Shown in pieces: positions 61,401 through 64,000 of a DNA stretch of 64,000 nt. The first letter of the stretch is position 1. Every line of letters begins with the position of its first letter. The notes beneath the pieces were generated by a model. The model saw only the letters and a list, made by a program, of their open reading frames with translations, ran no database searches and had not been told where the DNA came from. Source of the stretch: Chlorobiota bacterium (GTDB lineage Bacteria; Bacteroidota; Ignavibacteria; OLB7); the NCBI GenBank assembly GCA_016700335.1, contig CP065014.1, positions 967,001 to 1,031,000 of the forward strand. Reading direction: 5' to 3'. The translations under genes were made by a program, and so were the position numbers.

Positions 61401-61689
61401 AGATAAACGATTAATAGGAGGAGGATTGAGTATAACAAAAATAAGTCCGAACCCAGCGACTGGCAGTATGAAGTTAAATTACCAAAGTGATAGGAGTGGC
61501 AAGCTAGAAGTAGTAATAACAGATATGAGAGGAGAGACGAAACTAATGAAGATTCTGGAAGAAGGAGTAGGAATAAATTCAGAATTAAGTGAACAAATAA
61601 ACGTAAGCGAGTTATCAAGTGGAATGTATTTTATCGAGTTAAGACAAGAAGGAAAAACAGATAAAAAAATACTACAGATAGTAAAATAA
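46402..61689 (+). CDS. Giant Ig-like repeat surface protein with T9SS type-A sorting domain
   Basis: A single 15.3-kb frame coding 5,095 residues. Signal peptide at 1-~26 (MRNFITSKFIFVLLTCLLIF...SFA). The rest is an array of ~80-100-residue Ig-like beta domains, roughly 40-50 by length. Each has the pattern V-C-x-G-x-x-(hydrophobic)...Y-x-W-(Y/F/R)-x-(N/G)-G...(D/N)-G/A-x-Y-x-V-x-(V/I)-x-x-x-C-G. Two blocks are near-identical tandem duplications (48181-49977, 51667-54080). Near the end come an ASH-like domain (~4755-4830), a cohesin-like module ending FDLNGICEKGDKRLIGG, and a T9SS sorting domain (ISPNPATGSMKLNY, SSGMYFIELRQEG). Expected role is a very long surface adhesin or filament. Codon usage alternates along the gene, and a second Ig-repeat gene follows at 62641. 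Confidence 0.93.
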   Translation: MRNFITSKFIFVLLTCLLIFSEKSFASHCCLSVAPTIVDMGTTISVTGAVFSNTTSGGGPAFLTASVTSASCQNQTTGALVNQINNPNAKFYNGPGVTFSNLGAVPNLNGIPKSDFADNCSFNMVASLNGGNIGSCSTGEIQCVWGSSLPFTGTNGGALAAGINLTITPTDICDGPITLSGSVTGFGCNDGLGGTVVILKDGVPVQSQNVSTTGAYSSYVDNGPFGVGSPNHVYTAELRCSPNDATILATSGNRNFQASCFGPIKFKDPPTCGCGNTITMDGTFGAPAPPTIITPFATTIYFERSCGGGPFTAFGTSIIIPAGTTLPFSYSQTIPISWPRLPGCVYRATAVQGVLTSVDGPFPATGPCFVEPPTVELTGPPASCLNGPANWPGALSNVFTALATAGPATGVYARVTPNTTQGILGDISFTWYRNGIPFSTGAIAAATFGANIDVYLPWPKNTLAKDCADDGAAWQVLVQNSCGSVASNAFTTVIKSPPTVSGVTISSTTVCKGDPFTISGSITGTDACTLPATVQFLRGGTVINSQTITSGTIPSINVSYSYNTSVADNGQTFQIRVTNSCGTVTSAVSAALSIVAPPVIELTGPAQICSPTVWSNVIAAITPSVTGLNIGGGTGQWYLNGAPNGAPIAIATGATATVAWPLNGVASACSQSGGTWQLLVTNACGTYVSNTFETTVVSPPTIGVATFSPNSPVCNGTPIYLSVPITGVGCSFPLTVEFKRGATSIGTQTITTGTFPITVGMPFTASAGDNGATYTIDVSNTCASVTSTTGALVIVASPVILLSGPAPICSGTNWPSVLPTISSSIAASGVLVGDSFGAWYVDGVLFSVPAVPPNANYLWPLSGTAANCSQSGQVWKLLVTNPCGTSVSSEFTLKVVAPPTMGVATFNPASPVCVGTPIYLSADITGVGCSFPLTVEFKRGGTSIGTQTITTGTFPITVGMPFTASAGDNGATYTIDVSNTCASVTSTTGALSVIAPPVIELTGPTQICSPTAWSNVNATITPSITGLNVGGGTGQWYLNGAPNGAPIAIATGATATVAWPLNGAASACSQSGGTWQLLVTNACGTYVSNTFVTTVVSPPTMGAATFSPASPVCVGTSMYLSAEITGVGCSFPLTVEFKRGATSIGTQTITTGTFPITLGMPFTASAGDNGATYTIDVSNTCASVTSTTGALTVNAKPILTTQPTNMNICLGDALTDITAVISVDPVGLTLPAAAGSTYTWLRDGAVDVGPTNVGATPFTVPVPTTPAAAGSYDYQLRVTTNCGTVLSNIATVIVGPNIVVSPVAANTAITICNNQSVSFGVVLTTGTSTSYTWTGAPVGSVNNTLTSSAYTTPSLTSVGSPYVYTVTIAGCGGPIVKTFTITVQPTTSQLTIVAQPVNVMVCAGVGTTFTSTVNYPAGPIVVADWYRNGIAITGQTGLGTASGVPNTLTLAAADVAVQGATLTPTLAGNNGDQYQVCYRITNGGGGTCNSPVCSNIANLTVKPTLTGIVSNSPTSQTVCLGQPVTFGSSLTSQGTPNLPIGVNMNSSFTFQWYKINSAAAPALAALFVNANELSGAVSSTYTSPATTQGASSVANAVNSDWYGVEIRSADGCGGPLQLGPVLLTVVPTPVIIDQPSNLTVCEGANLPASAPLNAPPPGVVDVNATATFGLVTVTGMNSLVNPLSYEWFRNGISLGVNSLPGAFAPGLANWQVPTPIVPRSFLNNNGDLYYVRVYYNTPPAGNTQASVCGSVISNSVRVVVVPDLTGQTATISDVTVCLGSTATFTPQPSATLLAKLGSVQYQWYKGTAASLIGDITTTGQVIGGATGLSYTTVATTTGNGPTTTATTAQNGDRYFLVITPTPGLVPIPLAGAPCSQLVLGSMTLNVVPQLIMNDQPSNLTTCEGAVLPASTITNVAPQPSLVDANALATFGLVQVQGQNVIGNEMQYEWIRNGVSIGAPVNVPGAVANVTGSIPPFGIGTWTIPTPIVPRVFPTNNGDVYNVRITYSSTSNPRSGCTIATSNLVRVVVVPDLTGQTATISDVTVCLGSTATFTPQPSATLLAKLGSVQYQWYKGTAASVIGDITTTGQVIGGATGLSYTTVATTTGNGPTTTATTAQNGDRYFLVITPTPGLVPIPLAGAPCSQLVLGSMTLNVVPQLIMIDQPSNLTICEGIAPLPASTISNTPPPSAADANALATFGLVQVQGQNVIGNEMQYEWIRNGVSIGAPVNVPGAVANVTGSIPPFGIGTWTIPTPIVPRVFPTNNGDVYNVRITYSSTSNPRSGCTIATSNLVRVVVVPDLTGQTATISDVTVCLGSTATFTPQPSATLLAKLGSVQYQWYKGTAASVIGDITTTGQVIGGATGLSYTTVATTTGNGPTTTATTAQNGDRYFLVITPTPGLVPIPLAGAPCSQLVLGSMTLNVVPQLIMIDQPSNLTICEGIAPLPASTISNTPPPSAADANALATFGLVQVQGQNVIGGVMQYEWFLNGVSVNGSPTPVPGAVANVTGSIPPFGIGTWTIPTPIVPRVFPTNNGDIYYVRVTYANTSNPRVGCSIVTSNTVTVTVNPVIRVTACGTSSVAVVPPPVPAVGNAFVALPACNIVICEGVAAYLSFTYTPGNAVITWYKQAAAPTPPVPVSPVTLIAGATTNTYISPNSSSGATAATDQGVTRNGDIYWALIQSANSCGDPILLRYNIIVVQKPVIVTQPTPINTYQCEGAPAVPATFGTLGTVNVTQQLLPVSIVPQIQWFKNGLTFGSSVNLVGVSPITIPPPVGVTSPCVGYTDEYFVRISYNSPAGAQNCGTIDSRVIKVSNNATPVHIAPLVINSCVGGTASMVGRITIPVCGAINGATNTVLPINYQWYRGPVGAGTAVNVGTNFSGVISSSSGPYDFTYTTPPLTALDNGSTYYLQATYSNGGTCGATNVFTVNVRTPLTFSLQPKDQLICIPNAVPNLIAGVIPTPIPVLGVGESYRYQWFRIPPAGGPPSTFGASAVVPATGVIPSPITSTSQPPAAAPVADSGSVFFVVVGISLNAGTDNLSASWVCTNTSNQVMLHALTTPTISGQPAPAAVCETEVARFTAIIPYPAVAPRVSIPIYYQWYRIRCGALPTDPGSPVTGGVNASGYYTVAPPSNNQYEITYVTDPTSVISGTANNGDIYFVKVWNTDPRIPGFDDHKICEVQSAPALLNVVPKPQITTQPKNDTTCAPPGNLTLTVAAFQPPSLSPCPGPIPAPAITYQWFRIAGPNSPFPTSVKPLFLGAPAIPQVPSAGSFAGVGNPAAPSWAGTTGNYSGSNTANLVLTGLTSTNDLDQFYVMVGNGYCQVQSTVITIKVFAAPQLTYPNNPLPIRSCVGQGTAITARVTSGSTPMRYQWYRIPADATCQPLPVNPYPAGFPVIPGALPVSINPANAIIGAGTNFTGTVPAGTPFPYDITYTTPPTTLTGGQANNNDRFMLVIINANGCQYPPASPPPFDPAVMLTRLEVNTAPEIVVQPVQQTVCAPASPLPIPLPVFSSQIRLINPVGLVCLTSNPATNPPSTTDMSVTWFRMPINGGGNIPVASGTINTTTGAISGATSLVPGYILAASVPAGTVTLTTPPPSLVPPTPPPGNPANGDKYYMVVTNRCGSITTDQAVFNVNQPLTIVQGPQNQTVCEQLPAIFKVNVTGTGLSYQWYRGVPPSPLTPFVYSSYDSVTNTTTPNNRTLFTLTAAQSAAINGQKIAGETNPTYTINPASASADDGAIFYVVISSSVGCPTPLSIVVGPAQLRVNKLPVIVTEPVDTSVCLNSPINLSVEASGTSISYQWYKGAIPIAAPAGTNATYNISAAQISDAGDYYVVIKGGGVCGNASVRSRTIRVRVNLPPAITQQPTSVSLCEGQLLELEILATGANLKYRWYKDGVSSTNLISGANTNVYTVQNVTTINAGTYYCVITGDCPPSPITSIGAVVTVKSKPTLVSNTKDTSVCVNTPLVLSATATGTNIVFQWYKGGTAPSNAIAGSVTSSIDALTKVSILTIPSAQVLDAGDYYVRITGDCLPPITVGPIKATLEVAPLITGKTDSPISVCEGSTINLSVTASGTNLSYLWEQLNTNIVPPVWMTVGTNASTFSIASAIKINEGKYRVSVTGKCPGPIQQAFYDVVVNNKPLIIYASDDTTVCENQAFYFKAFATGTPFPPEPRLRFQWKRNGIDVVGGNDSILSKGSTLIEDEGTYQVEVSGLCGKVLSAPMVLSVKRSVELSIQPKPQTVCVGEKAHFEVQSSGIQYPSQAYQLSYQWQKNGNDIPGANAYIYDINNASPGDAGIYNCVVTNSCARKVSNYVQLQISDAPFIKTALTDKKICSGSGATMMIEAQGVGLSYSWTKNGIPIIGANSNIIIISSAQVSDAGTYEVTVIGVCGGKTVKSTGKLEVLESPQITAQPLPSERNVCLGGRESITIGVSTNVGVSYQWRKNGTAIAGATGATLTINGITTSDIAEYDVVITGDCGGQTISSKVKFIQSTPPNITTGLKDVVICEGGVISLNVSGSNIQRYEWRKDGLLLNGETRSSINISGANSRDGGTYSVTGIGDCNPPATSSSRVTITQSARLSIGLSDKVGCSGDNISFNVTAIGTGLTYVWKHNGVVINGANSNTLNIPQATGTDGGEYECIISNGCGENIVTKGTLLMNSIPIISSHPLGGTYCEGDGLVLGVKASGSGLKYQWRKNGINISGATGSSLSISPVFSTDAGDYDVFISGDCGNGGTTSNFAKVTINKISLTGSSSIELKTLIGDTTSGVIRVTNNGTTDINISNISSLLSPFKILSSTPSSGLLKKGEDLVINVEYSGTDGTQSDVIRVKVISPCEQEVKLLVRGTSEGRLAEAGMEISNIEGLAKQTEPVSLIVKYTGDTKGLKESGVSEVTIKVRYNSNLLTPTDAGARQQLAYEVKDNKKWAIMTLTTKNPYTITGTKLDKQSGGPGEVLFNIPMYVLLGDTISTPITFVGSPVYTGGKVRITKLINGKFDLNGICEKGDKRLIGGGLSITKISPNPATGSMKLNYQSDRSGKLEVVITDMRGETKLMKILEEGVGINSELSEQINVSELSSGMYFIELRQEGKTDKKILQIVK
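48181..49977 (+). repeat. Three tandem ~600-bp double-Ig units in the giant gene
   Basis: Units start at 48181, 48781 and 49378 (spacings 600 and 597 bp). Each encodes two Ig-like domains. The second domain (GVGCSFPLTVEFKRG..., TFPITVGMPFTASAGDNGAT) is nearly identical in DNA in all three. The first domain is nearly identical in units 1 and 3 (IELTGP.QICSPT.WSNV) but replaced by a diverged version in unit 2 (ILLSGPAPICSGTNW). The pattern implies duplication plus partial homogenisation. Confidence 0.88.
51667..54080 (+). repeat. Three tandem 804-bp double-Ig units in the giant gene
   Basis: Units begin at 51667, 52471 and 53275, each starting GTAAGAGTAGTAGTAGT. The period is exactly 804 bp (268 codons). 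Each codes two Ig-like domains (VVVPDLTGQTATISDVTVC... and VVPQLIM.DQPSNLT.CEG...). The first ~400 bp are almost base-for-base identical in all three, including synonymous sites. Unit 3 diverges after about 53830 and is one codon longer. A diverged half-unit precedes the block (about 51279-51660), which looks like the ancestral neighbour. Confidence 0.93.
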
Positions 61690-61717
61690 TTATATAAGAA
61701 TATATAATTAGTGTTAA

Positions 61718-61756
61718 AAAAGAAGGTCTTACTATAAAATAGTAAGACCTTCTTTT
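61718..61756 (+). terminator. Rho-independent terminator of the giant Ig gene
   Basis: A perfect 17-bp stem: AAAAGAAGGTCTTACTA (61718-61734) / TAGTAAGACCTTCTTTT (61740-61756), with a 5-nt loop and terminal T-rich end. It lies 28 bp after the stop. Confidence 0.92.
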
Positions 61757-61791
61757 ATATTTAACATTAAAATTACATTTTAAATTAATTA

Positions 61792-61823
61792 TTGTAATAA
61801 TTTGTAATAAAAGTTTATATTTG
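61792..61823 (+). promoter_or_regulatory. Possible Bacteroidota-type promoter of the 61983 lipoprotein gene
   Basis: TTG (61792-61794) and TATATTTG (61816-61823) are 21 nt apart, fitting the -33/-7 consensus. It lies about 160 bp before the preferred start, which would give a long leader. Confidence 0.4.
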
Positions 61824-61982
61824 TAACTTATTAAAAATATAAATTGGATAATACTGCTTTCAAAGTGCAATCAAAAAATACTTTTTTTTATTGATATTTA
61901 GTAACAATTCTTAAATATTAATACAAATTTTAAACTTAAAATCTTCAGAAACTTGAGAAACAATATAGAAATGTTAACTAAT

Positions 61983-62588
61983 ATGAAATTCTATCAAACT
62001 ACTGTTAATTTATTATCATTTTTTAAAAAAGTAGTACTTTTTTTTGTTTTAGTTTTTATTGCATCGTGTAATAAGCCAGAAACAAAAAATGTAGTAAAAA
62101 ATGACATTGAAAAAAAGAAAAATATTTCTCAATTTTCAAGTCCACCTCCACCACCCACACCTTTCCAAATGTTATCTCGAGGATGGCATTACACTGATTA
62201 TTTTAAAAGTGGATTGCCTTTAGGTTTTGATACATCTCGATATAGAAGTTTAGTTTTCAGTATGCCTAATGCTAATTTTTTAACTACTGGTAAAAAAGAT
62301 TCTTTAGCAGATGAACAAGTAACAACATTTAGAACAAATTATCAATATACAATAGATCATTTGGGTATGACATTCAATTCAGATTCCACTTGTACAGTTT
62401 TTAATTCTGATTCAACGGGAACTACCCAAAATGGAAGATGGAGATTAAATAGTTCAAATGATACAATAACTATTTATAATAATACTATTACTGACAGTTA
62501 TAAAATAGTTCAATTGGATACATTAACAGTAAATCTAAGGAAATCTATAAGTGGAGTAGCACATGATATTTTTATGCATTCAAATTGA
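61983..62588 (+). CDS. Putative lipoprotein, lipocalin-like in outline
   Basis: I choose ATG 61983, giving MKFYQTTVNLLSFFKKVVLFFVLVF followed by IASC, a lipobox with acylated Cys at about residue 29. In-frame starts at 61953 (TTG) and 61971 (ATG) only lengthen the tail before the signal. The 201-residue product has a Pro-rich stretch (SSPPPPPTPF), then strand-rich sequence: HLGMTFNSDSTCTVFNSD, GRWRLNSSNDTITIYN and DSYKIVQLDTLTVNLR. This succession is typical of lipocalin-like domains that describe a loaded/unloaded baseline, but no family is certain. It sits between two Ig-repeat genes. Confidence 0.75.
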   Translation: MKFYQTTVNLLSFFKKVVLFFVLVFIASCNKPETKNVVKNDIEKKKNISQFSSPPPPPTPFQMLSRGWHYTDYFKSGLPLGFDTSRYRSLVFSMPNANFLTTGKKDSLADEQVTTFRTNYQYTIDHLGMTFNSDSTCTVFNSDSTGTTQNGRWRLNSSNDTITIYNNTITDSYKIVQLDTLTVNLRKSISGVAHDIFMHSN

Positions 62589-62640
62589 TGTTATTCAAAT
62601 AATTTAAAAATGCTTGATCTAAAACAATCTATTAATTAAT

Positions 62641-64000
62641 ATGTACAATTTTTTTAAAAATACAAGAAAGAATTTTAATTTAAATATATTTGGATATCTG
62701 CTACTGTTTTTAGCTTTTTCATTCCAAAATCTTAAAGCATTTAACTTTACAGTTTCACCTGGTAATAATATGCCAGTTCCGTGTTCTGGAGATGCTATAG
62801 AGAGTATAACTATTGATGGTTTAGCTCCAGCAGTTATTGGAACTGTTAATGCTTCTCCCCTTGGTGTTGGAGTTGATGTAAATACTTATGGACTTATTGT
62901 GATTGTTGGCGTATTATATGGGCCTGTAGGAGGAGGACAAGGTATTGGAATTACAACTTCTGGTGCAAGTGCTATATTAGTTTCAGCACAAAATTACCCG
63001 ACAGTAGATTGCCCAACACCAGGTTACTATTGGGAAGTTGGAACTGGATCAACTACTGTAGTACCGATGATAGAAACTGGAAGATCTCCTTATTTTACAA
63101 TTAACCGTGAACCAAGATTTAATGTTTGTGGATTTGGTGATTTAACTTCTATTCCTCCAGATATTGGTAATAATCTTTATGTTTGTGAAGGTCAATCTGT
63201 TGCATTTGAAGGTGAAGCAAGTGGATATTTAAATAGTTATAGATGGCAAAGAAATGGTACTGATTTATTTGGTCAATCAGCAACAACTTTATCATTTACT
63301 GCTGCACCTCCTGATGATGGTGCTCAATTTAGACTTAAAGCTTTTCAAGTTACATCAAGAGATGTAAAGAATTGTGGGGGCGATGCTTTCTCAAGAGCAG
63401 TTACTTTAAATGTTGTAGCAACTCCATATGTAGCAAATGCAACAACTTCATCGGCCAATATATGTTCTGGTGGAAATGTCACATTAAATGCTGATTTAGA
63501 GAGAATATTAGGAAATTCAGGACCACAAAGGATACAATATCAATGGGTTAGAAGACCAGCAGGTATTGCTCAATGGTGCGATGTTCCAGGGAATGAAGTA
63601 GGTATAGGTGCACAACAACAATTACCATTAAATGGTGTTAATCAGTCATTAGTACCAGTTGTTGATAATACAACTGGATTAACGCCTGGTATCTATAATT
63701 ATTTTTTAACTATTAAATATCCAAACGGTGCATTAAGCAAAGGAAATTGTACAAATGGGGATATTGCAGGACCACTACAAGTAAGAGTAAATGCTCCTAG
63801 CCAAACAGTTGTAAATAGTCAAGATCTTACACCAAATAGAATGTGTTTGGGTACAAGTTACCCATTAGTAAATAGTATTTTAGTTTCAGGAGGACCAGAT
63901 GTATATTATGAATGGAGATATTCAGTTAGCACTTGCGGAGCAGCACCAGCTGCATCAACAGCAACTGGAGGTACATTAATTGCAACATTAGGACCAAGAT
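62641..64000 (+). CDS. Second Ig-repeat surface protein, 3'-truncated by window edge
   Basis: The frame opens at ATG 62641 and stays open for 453 codons to the window end without a stop. A signal peptide (MYNFFKNTRKNFNLNIFGYL, LLFLAFSFQNLKA) precedes a ~130-residue N-terminal domain. Ig-like domains of the same style as the giant protein follow: NNLYVCEGQSVAFEGEASGY, SYRWQRNGTDLFGQSATTL, ANICSGGNVTLNADLE, YQWVRRPAGIAQW, NRMCLGTSYPLVNS and YYEWRYSVSTCG. It is a paralogue in architecture, so the locus probably holds an array of giant Ig proteins. A T9SS sorting domain would be expected at the unseen C-terminus. Codons are mostly T-ending. Confidence 0.85.
   Translation, partial: MYNFFKNTRKNFNLNIFGYLLLFLAFSFQNLKAFNFTVSPGNNMPVPCSGDAIESITIDGLAPAVIGTVNASPLGVGVDVNTYGLIVIVGVLYGPVGGGQGIGITTSGASAILVSAQNYPTVDCPTPGYYWEVGTGSTTVVPMIETGRSPYFTINREPRFNVCGFGDLTSIPPDIGNNLYVCEGQSVAFEGEASGYLNSYRWQRNGTDLFGQSATTLSFTAAPPDDGAQFRLKAFQVTSRDVKNCGGDAFSRAVTLNVVATPYVANATTSSANICSGGNVTLNADLERILGNSGPQRIQYQWVRRPAGIAQWCDVPGNEVGIGAQQQLPLNGVNQSLVPVVDNTTGLTPGIYNYFLTIKYPNGALSKGNCTNGDIAGPLQVRVNAPSQTVVNSQDLTPNRMCLGTSYPLVNSILVSGGPDVYYEWRYSVSTCGAAPAASTATGGTLIATLGPR

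Overview
This window is low-GC DNA (roughly 30% G+C by eye) from a Gram-negative bacterium. It has outer-membrane biogenesis genes (bamA, two skp-like genes, lpxD). It has secreted proteins with C-terminal type IX secretion (T9SS) sorting modules, a sphingolipid-type serine palmitoyltransferase, and a few matches to the Bacteroidota-type promoter (TTTG...TAnnTTTG). Shine-Dalgarno sites are not obvious and TTG starts are frequent. Together with a B12-dependent class II ribonucleotide reductase, MeaB and MEMO1-type AmrB, this points to the Bacteroidota/Ignavibacteriota/Kapabacteria group. The exact taxon is inference.

Layout. 1-8.7 kb: a 5'-truncated unknown gene, DUF1844 and NAD kinase, mscL, a MEMO/AmrB protein, phosphoglucose/phosphomannose isomerase, an SDR-type epimerase, a fused dehydrogenase/Gfo-Idh-MocA oxidoreductase, and an exported unknown protein. 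9.0-9.8 kb: a frameshifted REP-associated (RAYT) transposase with a GC-rich palindrome inside its reading frame and a decayed tandem duplication of its 3' end. 10-19.5 kb: a T9SS beta-propeller-like protein, a HAD phosphatase, B12-dependent ribonucleotide reductase, MeaB and an RlpA-like protein. 19.7-21.2 kb: a DUF1801 gene broken by an amber codon, a DHFR/RibD-like gene and a KOW mini-protein. 21.9-27.1 kb (minus strand): a serine palmitoyltransferase fused to a GNAT acyltransferase, a MoeB-rhodanese protein and a MATE exporter. 27.3-29.1 kb: a biotin/lipoyl carrier, PspA and YbjN. 29.2-34.0 kb (minus): a ClpB that ends just after its first AAA+ module, and DnaE.

34.4-42.4 kb: an AlbA_2 regulator, a polysaccharide deacetylase, a small gene with a one-base homopolymer frameshift, then bamA-skp-skp-lpxD and tRNA-Lys(CTT). 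42.5-64 kb is a surface-protein region: a T9SS FG-GAP/VCBS protein, a sterol-desaturase-family hydroxylase, a lipoprotein, a 5,095-residue Ig-repeat T9SS protein, another lipoprotein, and the start of a second Ig-repeat protein that runs off the end.

The functional themes are envelope construction (BamA, Skp, LpxD, sphingolipid synthesis, PspA, MscL), T9SS-exported surface or adhesion proteins, and B12-dependent metabolism. Notable features are the SPT-GNAT fusion, the single-AAA+ ClpB, three genes each inactivated by one small lesion, and the giant Ig gene with recent 804-bp and 600-bp tandem duplications and sharply alternating codon usage. No CRISPR array, prophage or complete insertion sequence was seen.
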